Source: Epibacterium ulvae (GTDB lineage Bacteria > Pseudomonadota > Alphaproteobacteria > Rhodobacterales > Rhodobacteraceae). Taken from it: a stretch of 64,000 nucleotides of DNA. Positions 53,356 to 61,866 of this stretch are shown in pieces. Below the pieces are notes generated by a model. The model was not told the DNA's origin and did not search any database. It was given only the letters and a program-made list of their open reading frames with translations. How positions within the stretch are numbered: position 1 is the stretch's first letter; each line of letters begins with the position of its first letter. Location: contig NZ_JAHHIR010000039.1 of assembly GCF_018678075.1 (NCBI RefSeq), positions 34,812-98,811 of the forward strand, written 5' to 3'. A program made the translations under genes and the position numbers.

Positions 53356-53868
53356 TTAACCGTTATGAATAAACGTGCTAAGCCGCTGGATAAGACGGTC
53401 TTCGGCAAAAGGCGCAACTCCGTTTCCCACCTCCCCTGCAGCTGTATCCGGGGTAGTCAGCAGCAGATCCAGCCGCTGTGCCAGCATTGGGCTGTCTTCC
53501 ACTGCAAAAATACCGCTGCGGGATTTGAACCGCGCCATCGTGGCATATTGATGGTCATTGCGATGTTCGCCCAGATGGGCCCGGCGCGGCATGATCACTG
53601 TGGGTTTGCGAAAGCTCATGGCGGTGATGATGGAGCCCATGCCCGCATGGCCCACCACCACACGCGCCTCTTTGACGCGGGTGTTGAATGTATCGGGGCT
53701 GATCTTCTCGGCCCATTCAAAATGACGGGGGCGATAGCTGTCGCCGTTGAGATGGCCCAGCTGACCAAAGACGCGGATATCCGTGCGCGCGTTTTGTGCG
53801 CACCAGTCATCCATCGCCTGCGCCAGACGGTCGAACGGCAATTGGGTGCCTACGGTCAAAAAGATCAT
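53356..53868 (-). CDS. PssE/Alg13-like glycosyltransferase subunit (family 28 C-terminal domain)
   Basis: The protein has 170 residues. The start IFLTVGTQLPFDRLAQAMDDW and the later HAGMGSIITAMSFRKPTVIM and MPRRAHLGEHRNDHQ are hallmark segments of the GT28 C-terminal half, as in PssE, EpsF and Alg13. It supplies the nucleotide-sugar-binding half of a split transferase. The gene overlaps its partner (53865..54347) by an ATGA junction, so the two subunits are co-translated. The pair would add a glucuronate or GlcNAc unit to a lipid-linked precursor. Confidence 0.9.
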   Translation of the reverse strand: MIFLTVGTQLPFDRLAQAMDDWCAQNARTDIRVFGQLGHLNGDSYRPRHFEWAEKISPDTFNTRVKEARVVVGHAGMGSIITAMSFRKPTVIMPRRAHLGEHRNDHQYATMARFKSRSGIFAVEDSPMLAQRLDLLLTTPDTAAGEVGNGVAPFAEDRLIQRLSTFIHNG

Positions 53869-54347
53869 ATGACAGATCCGCTATAAGAGGGGCCGTCAGG
53901 GTCGGCCAAGTTTTCCCATTGGGTCAGCCACAGATCGCAGCGCCCCCCCGCCATCTGCCCCGACAGGGACAATGTTTCCGCATTGGCGATACTGTCGATC
54001 CAGGCGGCGCGTTTGCCCATCCAGGAGGCCAGCCGCAGGGCAAAGAACCCCGGCGCCGCCCCAGTGGTGATCACCACATCCGGGCGCGAGCGCAGCATGA
54101 TCCAGATGATTTGCAGCAAAGAGACCATCAATCGCAGTTTTTGCCAGCGGTTGGCATCCTTGACCGCGTAAAAGCGCACCTCAGCCGCATCACCGGGATC
54201 TGCCAACACGCTGCTGCGCAATTGCGGGTCGGTCGACACATAGGTCACCCGGCAGCCGGCCCAAGCAGGCGACAACCGTCTAAGTTGTACCCAATGGCCG
54301 CCAGCAGAGGCAATCGCAAGGACATGTGGAGGCTGTGTCACAATCAT
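53865..54347 (-). CDS. PssD/Alg14-like glycosyltransferase subunit
   Basis: The protein has 160 residues. HVLAIASAGGHWVQLRRLSP is the family start, followed by RVTYVSTD, DVVITTGAAPGFFALRLASW and AAWIDSIANAETLSLSG. These mark the Alg14/PssD-type membrane-recruiting partner of GT28 C-terminal proteins. I chose the ATG at 54347. A TTG-started frame reaches 54386 but the ATG has AGGA upstream. It forms a complex with the overlapping PssE-like protein, together equal to one GT-B enzyme. Confidence 0.9.
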   Translation of the reverse strand: MIVTQPPHVLAIASAGGHWVQLRRLSPAWAGCRVTYVSTDPQLRSSVLADPGDAAEVRFYAVKDANRWQKLRLMVSLLQIIWIMLRSRPDVVITTGAAPGFFALRLASWMGKRAAWIDSIANAETLSLSGQMAGGRCDLWLTQWENLADPDGPSYSGSVI

Positions 54348-54486
54348 ACGTCCTGTATCTAAAGATTCCGAGACATCGCTCGGCAAACTGCTCTTCTCCG
54401 GAGAATTCGATCCCGGTTGAGGTAAATTTATACCTGATTTCCCCGTGATAAAATGATTTTTTCGAAACAGGCAGAGTTTCGCCGGG

Positions 54487-55227
54487 CTATTTTACGACTT
54501 TGTGATGGGAAGGTCGCGCTGCTGCCTGTCGCATTGGCAGCACAAGCGCCAGCAGCCCGCCCCCCAGATAGCCGCCCAGATGCGCCTGCCAGGCCAGGCC
54601 GCCATTTTGCAGCACCCAAAATAGAAAATTGAGGAGAATCAACCAAAGAGTGAATAAAATCACCCGCCGCAGCGGCGCTTTTGCACGATAGAGGTCCAGC
54701 CCATGCCACAGCTGACAGGCGCCAATCAGCCCAAACAATCCCCCCGACAGCCCCACCATCGGCTGGGGAGAGGTCGCCAAAACCCCATAGGCCGCCCCCC
54801 CAGCCACAACCGAGCCCAACAGCAATAGCCCCAACCCGGCTTGCCCGGCCTCTTCCACAACCCGCCGCCCCAACAGCAGCAGCAAGATCATATTGCCCAG
54901 CAGATGCCACAGATCCGCATGCAACAGCCCATAGGTGACAAACATCGCCACCGGCTGTCCCGGATAATTGGGACGCCAATTGTCCAACAACCCCGGCCAG
55001 AACCCGGCATATTGCAGCGCCAGCCCGCGCCCTGGCACGATGGCAGCCAAGGTCTCGCCCCGCGCCTCGGACAGCCAGCCTGCGCTTTGGATCTGAAACA
55101 GCGCCTCTGCCGCGCAACATAGGGCCATCAGCCCCCAGACCAGCCCCCCCGCAAGCAAACGCCGACCCGACACCGGGGGCGCCAGCAGATCAAGAGCAAA
55201 CAGATGGGATAGATTGGGCCAGGACAT
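54487..55227 (-). CDS. Rhomboid-family intramembrane serine protease
   Basis: The protein has 246 residues with six or more predicted membrane helices. The rhomboid core is clear: HLLGNM at 108-113, the catalytic Ser161 in VGLSGGLFGLIGA and the catalytic His216 in WQAHLGGYLGG. I chose the ATG at 55227. A GTG at 55242 adds five residues. It would cleave transmembrane segments of membrane proteins. It is set between the PssD/PssE pair and the GTA-spike-like genes. A link to surface-protein sorting is possible, since some rhomboids process sorting-signal proteins, but the VPLPA signal is not the known rhombosortase type. Confidence 0.88.
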   Translation of the reverse strand: MSWPNLSHLFALDLLAPPVSGRRLLAGGLVWGLMALCCAAEALFQIQSAGWLSEARGETLAAIVPGRGLALQYAGFWPGLLDNWRPNYPGQPVAMFVTYGLLHADLWHLLGNMILLLLLGRRVVEEAGQAGLGLLLLGSVVAGGAAYGVLATSPQPMVGLSGGLFGLIGACQLWHGLDLYRAKAPLRRVILFTLWLILLNFLFWVLQNGGLAWQAHLGGYLGGGLLALVLPMRQAAARPSHHKVVK

Positions 55228-55441
55228 GCCGCATAAAACCACAGGCGTGATCCGGATCCTAGGCCCGGCCTGAGGGAGGGTAAACCTTGCCTGCTCCTTA
55301 ACGCCGCGCCCGCCCGCAGCGCTCAGGCGGCAACAGCCCTGCGCCCGCGGTTATGCTGACGCCTCCTCTGTCATCTCGCCCAGGATGCGGATCCACATGT
55401 TGGTTTCGCATCTTGGCTCTTTTCAACAGGAGTTGCGCCCC

Positions 55442-55705
55442 ATGTCGCAGATCGATCCGTTTCAAAGCCACCAGCGCGGGCTCTCCAGCCCGGCCAGCCG
55501 CCATTTCCCCATCACCCCGGCCGATGACGTGGACCTGCCCCTGCGCCCACGGGTGTTGCGGGTCCTGACCACCGGCACCCTGACCCTGCGCGACGAAGAC
55601 GACCAGCGTCTGACCTATCCGGTGCAGGCCGGTGAGGTGCTGATGTTCTCTCCCATCGGCGTAGAGGCCAGCGGCACCACGGTTGATCTGGTGGGCTGGC
55701 TCTAA
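55442..55705 (+). CDS. GTA-type spike base protein (RcGTA Rcc01079/GhsA family)
   Basis: The protein has 87 residues. The pattern PFQSHQRGLSSPASRHFPIT and DVDLPLRPRVLRVLTTGTLT, with GEVLMFSPIGVEASGTT following, matches the small spike base family named after R. capsulatus Rcc01079. There it forms the base of the capsule-binding head spikes of the gene transfer agent. The ATG at 55442 has AGGAG 9 nt upstream. A frame open to 55385 is not needed. The stop overlaps the next small ORF as TAATG, and the downstream SGNH-like protein follows in the order spike base, linker ORF, spike. Confidence 0.8.
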   Translation: MSQIDPFQSHQRGLSSPASRHFPITPADDVDLPLRPRVLRVLTTGTLTLRDEDDQRLTYPVQAGEVLMFSPIGVEASGTTVDLVGWL

Positions 55706-55872
55706 TGCTGGGCTTGCGCCTCGCTGTCACGGCGGTTCTGTTTCAGCAGCCATTTGCCGCACTCACCCGCCTTTTGCGCAACCAGGACGGCACGCTCACC
55801 GTGCAATCCCTTGATGCTCCGAGCATGAGAACCACCCGGACCCAAGACGGCACAGTCACCGTGGAGAATTAA
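55705..55872 (+). CDS. 55-codon linker ORF of the GTA-spike-like operon
   Basis: This small ORF encodes 55 residues (start MLGLRLAVTAVLF). Its ATG overlaps the stop of the spike base gene (TAATG), and it ends with TAA 1 bp before the ATG of the SGNH-like gene (positions 55870-55874). The C-terminal half repeats the phrase NQDGTLTVQ / TQDGTVTVE, a short internal repeat that might match a fibre or linker element. The hydrophobic N-terminus could be a membrane anchor. Being translationally coupled on both sides argues for a real gene, but I know no homologue. Confidence 0.6.
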   Translation: MLGLRLAVTAVLFQQPFAALTRLLRNQDGTLTVQSLDAPSMRTTRTQDGTVTVEN

Positions 55873-55873
55873 A

Positions 55874-57256
55874 ATGCCCGAATTTCGTTGGTCAATTGAT
55901 GGCGGTGTGACCTGGACCTATGAGGACCAGCCGTTGCCATATACGCTCCCCGTAACGGCAGAGCAGACACCGATTGTGCAAGCGCTCGGCGCCCGAGTTG
56001 TTGTTGGGGATTACGTCGGCCCGGTTGTTGTGCCAGGGGCCGACACTCCCAGCTACTCCGCGCTGGATGCGGCAAACGTCGTCCTGGTGGGGGCTTCCCT
56101 GCTGGATCGCGGCGATGATACGCCAGAACAAAGCGCCTATCTCAATGCGGCCTTTGCCAATATGGGCTACACGGGGGCGCTCGACAATCGCGCCAATGGC
56201 GGCGACCGCTTCCCGGAGACCCAGACCCGGCTGGATGGGATTATTGCCGACTATGCCGGCCAAGAGGACGCCACCTTTGTGCTGATGCACCGTTCGGGCA
56301 ATGATGTGTCCCATACACGTCCGATGGATGCGGCGATTGCCAGCGCGTTCCGCGCCGATTTGGATGCGATCACCACCAAACTAAAAGGCGCGGGGTTTGC
56401 CCATCTGGGGGCCAGCAATATCACCAAACGGTACTATGAGACCGCCCCAACCGTGGACGCGGGTGTTCTAAGCACCGACATCAATGGTTCTGGGCCCTAT
56501 AACACCGATTGTGTGGTGCCGTGGGTCGCGGCTGAGATGCCCGATCATGCCGGGCAGATCGATGCTTATACTTGGATTGAAAAAACCCACTGGTTGGTTA
56601 CCTCCAATGACGGCATTCATCTGCGGGCGGATTGGGAGCATATCTTTGCCGAATGGCTGCTATGGCAGAATGCACGCATCTATGCGGATCACCGGGCTGA
56701 TGTCGCGGGGCGCTCCTTTGTGTTTCATACGAGCTCATTCTCAGCGGCACAGGCAACAGAGCTTGGTGGCACAGTGAACCCGGTGCCCAAATTACGCACG
56801 CGCAACGTCGACACTTCCGGGCAGGTGGTACCTTATCTGGTGGCCGAGTTCGAGGGCGGGATCAATCCCAAGAATACCGGCGGCGGCGGGGCATCCGCTG
56901 CCGTGGCCGATGTGCGGCTGCAACCGTTCACGGGCGCTCGCATGCATTGTGCGGTGGCAGCGGATGCTGCAGCCCATGATTACATCACCTGGCGTCTGTC
57001 TGGCCTACCATCAGGGGCCACGGGCAGGCTGACCGCTATGGGGTCTCGGGCCACAACGGCCAGTGACCGGGTGGGGGATGTCACAGTCAACGGAGCAGGC
57101 ATTGGTCAATTGGATGCGGCAACAACCGCCACCAGCAACCAGATCAGCGCTCCGTTCACCGTCACGCCGCGGGGCACGATCGAGGTCACAATCACCCCGA
57201 CCCCAGGCAGCACCTATGCCTATCTCAATGCGCTAGCGATTGATTTTGATGGATGA
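55874..57256 (+). CDS. SGNH-like GTA spike protein candidate
   Basis: The protein has 460 residues. Residues 1-50 form a strand-rich head (FRWSIDGGVTWTYEDQPLPY). An SGNH-hydrolase-like domain follows: VVLVGASLLDRG (block I), RANGGDRFPE, MHRSGNDVSH (block III GND) and SNDGIHLRADWEH (Asp/His block V). A C-terminal beta-sandwich (from about residue 300) ends with RGTIEVTITPTPGSTYAYLN. Placed directly after the spike base gene, it is the best candidate for the receptor-binding and deacylating spike, as for GhsB in RcGTA, although that correspondence is by position, not sequence. It overlaps the end of the phosphatase gene convergently by 24 bp. Confidence 0.75.
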   Translation: MPEFRWSIDGGVTWTYEDQPLPYTLPVTAEQTPIVQALGARVVVGDYVGPVVVPGADTPSYSALDAANVVLVGASLLDRGDDTPEQSAYLNAAFANMGYTGALDNRANGGDRFPETQTRLDGIIADYAGQEDATFVLMHRSGNDVSHTRPMDAAIASAFRADLDAITTKLKGAGFAHLGASNITKRYYETAPTVDAGVLSTDINGSGPYNTDCVVPWVAAEMPDHAGQIDAYTWIEKTHWLVTSNDGIHLRADWEHIFAEWLLWQNARIYADHRADVAGRSFVFHTSSFSAAQATELGGTVNPVPKLRTRNVDTSGQVVPYLVAEFEGGINPKNTGGGGASAAVADVRLQPFTGARMHCAVAADAAAHDYITWRLSGLPSGATGRLTAMGSRATTASDRVGDVTVNGAGIGQLDAATTATSNQISAPFTVTPRGTIEVTITPTPGSTYAYLNALAIDFDG

Positions 57257-57967
57257 AGCCTGCGTTTTGCCAGAATGGACCGTCAGGAACTGCACCCCAT
57301 CCGGCAACACCAGAGCCGCGCTCAAAGAACCGGTGGCATAGGCGCCCGTATCCACCGCGATCCGCCCCGGATGCAATTCGGGGCGGGGAACAATCACATG
57401 ACCATGCACCACCCAATGCCCGTCCCGCCGCCTGCGGCGCAGAAACTGCGGATGGCCCCAGGTCAGATGCACCGGATCCTGCGCGGCAATCGGGCGGCTG
57501 GGATCGGCGCCCGCATGGGTTGCCACCACATTGCCCGATTGAAACACCCGCGGCAGCGCCTCGAGCCACTGCAATGTGTCCGCGCCCATGGCCGCCAACA
57601 GATCATCCCGGATCTCATGGGGGTCTTGTCCGACCGCCACCCCATAGCTGGCCAGGGTGTCCAGCCCCCCATGGCGCAGCCAGATCTGCCCCGACCCGGC
57701 CGGATCATCCAGAAACCGCAGCAGCATCTCTTCGTGATTGCCGCGCAGACAGGTGATCTCCGGCAGGTTCTGCAACAGATGCAGCACCGCAGCACTGTTG
57801 GGGCCGCGATCCACATAATCCCCCAGACAGACCACCGGCACGCCCCGCTTCAACTGCCGCAACAGATCCGCCAGCTGCTCGAAACAGCCGTGAATGTCGC
57901 CAATCGCATAAAAGGGTTCTGCGGGGGTCAGGCGCGGCTGAGGCCGCAGACGGTCAAAAACACCCAT
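57233..57967 (-). CDS. Metallophosphoesterase (serine/threonine phosphatase-like)
   Basis: The protein has 244 residues. The phosphoesterase metal-binding motifs appear in order: GDIHG (23-27), GDYVDRG, RGNHEE, then ATHAGAD and WVVHGHV. This is the PPP/bacterial diadenosine-type phosphatase pattern, used for Ser/Thr/Tyr phosphoproteins or Ap4A. It may dephosphorylate the CpsD-type kinase, but that is speculation. The gene lies 17 bp upstream of the stop of the UDP-glucose dehydrogenase gene on the same strand, so the two probably share a transcript. Confidence 0.88.
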   Translation of the reverse strand: MGVFDRLRPQPRLTPAEPFYAIGDIHGCFEQLADLLRQLKRGVPVVCLGDYVDRGPNSAAVLHLLQNLPEITCLRGNHEEMLLRFLDDPAGSGQIWLRHGGLDTLASYGVAVGQDPHEIRDDLLAAMGADTLQWLEALPRVFQSGNVVATHAGADPSRPIAAQDPVHLTWGHPQFLRRRRRDGHWVVHGHVIVPRPELHPGRIAVDTGAYATGSLSAALVLPDGVQFLTVHSGKTQASSIKINR

Positions 57968-57984
57968 CCCCGCCGCACCCTGCC

Positions 57985-59160
57985 TCAGTCGTTGCCAAAC
58001 AGATCGCGGGTAAAGACGTTCTCAGCCACATCCATCAGCTCTTCGGTCTGGCGGTTGGCCACGATCACATCGGCGCGTGTTTTAAACTCTGCCAGATCAC
58101 GCACCACCTCGGAGCCAAAGAAGTCATCCTCTGGCATGCTGGGTTCATAGACAATCACCGGAATGCCCTTGGCCTTGATCCGTTTCATGATCCCCTGCAC
58201 CGAGGATTGGCGGAAATTATCCGACCCCGCCTTCATCACCAGGCGGTGGATCCCGACACAGGTGGGGTTTTTGGCGATAATGGCCTCGGCCAGGTAATCC
58301 TTGCGGGTGCGGTTGGCATCGACAATGGCGCGGATGATGTTTTGTGGCACTTCTGAATAATTGGCCAGCAGCTGTTTGGTGTCCTTGGGCAGGCAATAGC
58401 CGCCATAGCCAAAGGAGGGGTTGTTGTAGTGGCTGCCGATGCGAGGATCCAGGCCGATGCCTTGGATGATCTGGCGCGCATCCAGATCGCGCGACATCGC
58501 ATAGCTGTCCAGCTCGTTGAAAAACGCCACCCGCATTGCCAGATAGGTATTGGCAAACAGCTTGATCGCCTCGGCTTCGGTGGAACCGGTGATCAGCACA
58601 TCGATCTCTTCTTTCAAAGCAGCCGCGCGCAACAGGTCGGCAAAACCTTTGGCAGCAGCGCTGTCATCGCCCACAATGATCCGCGACGGGTGGAGATTGT
58701 CATAAAGCGCCCGCCCCTCGCGCAGGAACTCCGGGCTAAAGATCACCTTGTCGGTCTGCAGCTCCTGGCGCAGCCCCTCGGTATAGCCCACCGGGATCGT
58801 CGATTTGATCACAATCATCGCATCCGGATTGATGGCGCGGGCCTGTTTGACCACCGCCTCAACCGAGGATGTGTCAAAGAAATTGTTCTCGGGATCATAA
58901 TTGGTGGGGGTTGCGACTATAATATAGGCCGCACCATCAAAAGCCTCGACCGCATTGGTGGTGGCGCTCAGCTGCAGCTCTTTGGTCGCCAGATACTCTG
59001 CCAGTTCCGCATCCACAATCGGTGATTTACGCTGGTTGAGCTGGGCCACGCGGGTCTCATCAATATCGAGCGCCACAACCGGATTGGCCTGTGCCAACAG
59101 CACCGCATTGGACAATCCCACATAGCCGATCCCGGCAACCGCTATTTTAATATCAGACAT
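57985..59160 (-). CDS. ugd: UDP-glucose 6-dehydrogenase
   Basis: The protein has 391 residues from the ATG at 59160 (a second ATG at 59169 gives MIV extra). [20 protein letters not shown] is the NAD site. [20 protein letters not shown] and [16 protein letters not shown] segments follow. The catalytic Cys256 is in [15 protein letters not shown]. It oxidises UDP-glucose to UDP-glucuronate, which feeds the 4-epimerase at 26.9 kb and the PssD/PssE-type transferase. It is on the minus strand together with the phosphatase and, 178 bp upstream, the phosphomannomutase. Confidence 0.93.
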   Translation of the reverse strand: MSDIKIAVAGIGYVGLSNAVLLAQANPVVALDIDETRVAQLNQRKSPIVDAELAEYLATKELQLSATTNAVEAFDGAAYIIVATPTNYDPENNFFDTSSVEAVVKQARAINPDAMIVIKSTIPVGYTEGLRQELQTDKVIFSPEFLREGRALYDNLHPSRIIVGDDSAAAKGFADLLRAAALKEEIDVLITGSTEAEAIKLFANTYLAMRVAFFNELDSYAMSRDLDARQIIQGIGLDPRIGSHYNNPSFGYGGYCLPKDTKQLLANYSEVPQNIIRAIVDANRTRKDYLAEAIIAKNPTCVGIHRLVMKAGSDNFRQSSVQGIMKRIKAKGIPVIVYEPSMPEDDFFGSEVVRDLAEFKTRADVIVANRQTEELMDVAENVFTRDLFGND

Positions 59161-59311
59161 TACAATCATCCAACCTATTGGTGTTCATATAAAATAATGA
59201 CGCTGCTGTATAGGCGCCTTTGCGCGTTGCGTACATAAGCACCAGCAGCAGATTAAGCCGCTCAGCTCCAATAAAACAGCCCAGCAGGGAGTAAAGATGT
59301 AAAATGCCGCC

Positions 59312-59330
59312 GCCCGCTTGGGATGCGGGC
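59312..59330 (-). terminator. Possible weak terminator after the phosphomannomutase gene
   Basis: GCCCGC and GCGGGC arms with a 7-nt loop stand 9 bp after the stop of the phosphomannomutase gene on the minus strand. The following sequence is GC-rich before ATTTTA, so it is weak. Confidence 0.3.
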
Positions 59331-59338
59331 ACCCTTTA

Positions 59339-60721
59339 TCAGACCTCTGCCCGCGTCAACCGTGCCTTGAGCAGGGCCAGCCCCCGGTCCAATAGCGCGC
59401 GCGCGCCGGTGGCATCTGCGCCTTCGACATACAAACGCAGCTCAGGGGCGTTGCCGGACGGGCGCACATGCACCACGCCGCCCTCGGCCAATGTGATCCG
59501 CACCCCGTCGGTCAGATCAACGGCGGCTTCGGTCACGTTCAACGCCGCCAGAAACTCTGCTCGCGCCTCTGCATTCCCAGCCAGGGCCGCAACAAAGGGG
59601 TGCGAGGCCTCTTGCGGCACCTCCTGCAGACGGTCCGCGACGGTGACAACCGGCGGCTCGCCCGCGACCCGCGCCGACAGGGGCCCGTCGCCGGCGGCCA
59701 TCAGCGCCATCACCAAGGGCAAGACGCAGTCGCGGGTTTTCAGCGGCACCAAGGAGCCCGTCGGCCCCTGCGCCGCAAATCCCAATAAATAACCGCCATT
59801 GGCCTCATACCCGACCACCTTACCCTGCCCCTGTGCCATGCCCGCAATCACATAGGGTGAGCCAATGCGGGTGAGGGTGACCGCTGCAAAGCCTTTTTGC
59901 GTCACGCCGGAATTGGAGGAGATCGGCGTCACCACGCAATCCGCCCCAAGAGCGTCCGAGGTGATTTGCCCCATCACATCGCCCGGCACGATCTGGCCGC
60001 GCTCATCCGCCAACAGGGGCCGGTCGCTGTCGCCATCCATCGACACCAGCGCATCCAGATCATGCGCGCTCACCCAGGCGGCGATTTGCGCGCGGGTCTC
60101 GGGATCCACCGCTTCGGTGTCCACCGGGATAAAGACCTTGGAGCGGCCAAGCTCCAGCACCGTGGCGCCAAGGCTTTCCAAAATCTCTGCCAAGAGATTC
60201 CGCCCCACCGCCGAATGGCTATAAAGCCCGATCCGCTTGCCGGTCAGCGCATCAGGTCCACAGGCGGTCACATAACGCGCCACAAAAGCCGCCCCAACGC
60301 CCGGGTCTTTTTCAACCGCGCCGCCGCCCGCACTGGGACTGCGGCCCAGATGCGCCTTGATCGCGGTCTCGTCGTCTTTGGTGATCTCACCCGTTTTGGA
60401 ATAGAACTTCAGCCCGTTGCGATCGGCGGGGATATGGCTGCCGGTGATCATGATCGCCGCCGCGCCCCGTTTCTGTGCCGCAAGCGCCAGCGCCGGGGTG
60501 GGCACCGCACCACAGTCAATCAGCGTGAGCCCCTCGCCCACAACCGCATCGATCACGGCTTGCGCAATATCGGGCGAGGAGGGGCGCAGATCCCAGCCGA
60601 GACAGATGCCCGTGCCCGTATCACAGGCCGCAATAAAGGCGCGCACGTGATCGCCCACCAGCGTGGCCGTCAGCTCCACCACCAGACCGCGCAGCCCGCT
60701 TGTTCCAAATTTCGGTGCCAT
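59339..60721 (-). CDS. manB: Phosphomannomutase / phosphoglucomutase
   Basis: The protein has 460 residues. FGTSGLRGLVVELTATLVGD opens the alpha-D-phosphohexomutase fold. The phosphoserine loop is TGSHIPADRNGLKFY (Ser95), where most relatives have TGSHNP. Metal binding is at DGDSDR (229-234). GYEANGGYLLG is the sugar-binding loop, and the phosphate-binding end RPSGNAPELRLYVE closes the protein. It converts mannose-6-phosphate to mannose-1-phosphate for ManC. I chose the ATG at 60721, with GAGG about 9 nt upstream. It is divergent from the kpsF gene. Confidence 0.92.
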   Translation of the reverse strand: MAPKFGTSGLRGLVVELTATLVGDHVRAFIAACDTGTGICLGWDLRPSSPDIAQAVIDAVVGEGLTLIDCGAVPTPALALAAQKRGAAAIMITGSHIPADRNGLKFYSKTGEITKDDETAIKAHLGRSPSAGGGAVEKDPGVGAAFVARYVTACGPDALTGKRIGLYSHSAVGRNLLAEILESLGATVLELGRSKVFIPVDTEAVDPETRAQIAAWVSAHDLDALVSMDGDSDRPLLADERGQIVPGDVMGQITSDALGADCVVTPISSNSGVTQKGFAAVTLTRIGSPYVIAGMAQGQGKVVGYEANGGYLLGFAAQGPTGSLVPLKTRDCVLPLVMALMAAGDGPLSARVAGEPPVVTVADRLQEVPQEASHPFVAALAGNAEARAEFLAALNVTEAAVDLTDGVRITLAEGGVVHVRPSGNAPELRLYVEGADATGARALLDRGLALLKARLTRAEV

Positions 60722-60849
60722 CTGATCTGCCTCTTGCCCGTCTCTCACATGGATGTTCGGGCAGACCATATCCAGTGCCTCCCCCCTTGCCTAGGCAAGA
60801 ACCGCCCCCTAGGAAGGCAAAACAACTGGCGCCAGATCGAGGGTTTTTC

Positions 60850-61836
60850 ATGTCAGAGCAGACCAAGACCGCCCCCAACGTCTCAGCTGAGGCTATTATC
60901 GCATCGGGCCAGCATGTGCTGAGCGTGGAAGCCGCCGCCCTGGCCCAGATGGGCGACGCTCTGCCCGCTGATTTCGCCGCCGTTGTGCAGCTGATCCTGG
61001 GCGCCAAAGGGCGGGTTATCGTCTCTGGCATTGGCAAATCCGGCCATATCGGGCGCAAGATCGCCGCGACCTTTGCCTCCACGGGCACGCCGTCCTATTT
61101 TGTCCACTGCGCCGAGGCCAGCCACGGTGATCTGGGCATGGTGACCCCGGCTGACATCTGCCTATTGATCTCTAATTCGGGCGAAACCACCGAATTGCAG
61201 GATATTCTGGCCCATACCCGGCGGTTTTCGATCCCCACGGTGGCGATTTCCTCCAAGCCCGACAGCACGCTGATGAAGGCCGCTGATTACCGCCTGTGCC
61301 TGCCGCCCGCGCCCGAGGCCTGTTCGATTGGCATGGCGCCCACCACATCGACCACGCTGACGCTGGCGTTGGGGGATGCCCTGGCAGTGGCTTTGATGGA
61401 TCAACGCGGGTTCATGCCCGAAGATTTCCGCGTTTTTCATCCGGGCGGCAAACTGGGCGCCCAGCTCGCCACCGTGGCCCAGCTGATGCATGCCGGTGAC
61501 GACCTGCCCTTGGTGGCCAGCGACACACCCATGCAAGACTGCCTGCTGACCATGACCTCCAAAGGGTTTGGCATTGCCGCTGTGGTTGCGGATGAAAAAC
61601 TGGCCGGCGTGATCTCGGACGGGGACTTGCGGCGCAATATGGCGCAGCTGATGCGCACCACCGCCGGTGACATTGCCAATCCCACCCCGATCACCGTCGC
61701 CCCAAACGCGCTGGCGGCCAGTGCATTGGCCACCATGAACGCGCGCAAAATCTCGGTGCTGATGGTGGTGGACGCGACCGGCGCGCCCGTGGGCATCCTG
61801 CACATCCACGATCTGTTGCGCGCTGGCGTGGCGTAA
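60850..61836 (+). CDS. kpsF: D-arabinose-5-phosphate isomerase (KpsF/GutQ/KdsD family)
   Basis: The protein has 328 residues, the normal length. A SIS domain (VIVSGIGKSGHIGRKIAATF, LISNSGETTELQDILAHTRR, SIGMAPTTSTTLTLALGDAL) is followed by two CBS domains (GIAAVVADEKLAGVISDGDL, ARKISVLMVVDATGAP). It isomerises ribulose-5-phosphate to arabinose-5-phosphate, the first step to Kdo. I used the ATG at 60850, since GAGGG stands 7 nt upstream and the open frame to 60700 is a non-conserved leader. KdsB follows 30 bp later, giving a capsule-type kpsF-kdsB pair without kdsA or kdsC. Confidence 0.93.
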   Translation: MSEQTKTAPNVSAEAIIASGQHVLSVEAAALAQMGDALPADFAAVVQLILGAKGRVIVSGIGKSGHIGRKIAATFASTGTPSYFVHCAEASHGDLGMVTPADICLLISNSGETTELQDILAHTRRFSIPTVAISSKPDSTLMKAADYRLCLPPAPEACSIGMAPTTSTTLTLALGDALAVALMDQRGFMPEDFRVFHPGGKLGAQLATVAQLMHAGDDLPLVASDTPMQDCLLTMTSKGFGIAAVVADEKLAGVISDGDLRRNMAQLMRTTAGDIANPTPITVAPNALAASALATMNARKISVLMVVDATGAPVGILHIHDLLRAGVA

Positions 61837-61866
61837 TCTGCGGCTCAAATAAAAGGTATATCCCCG

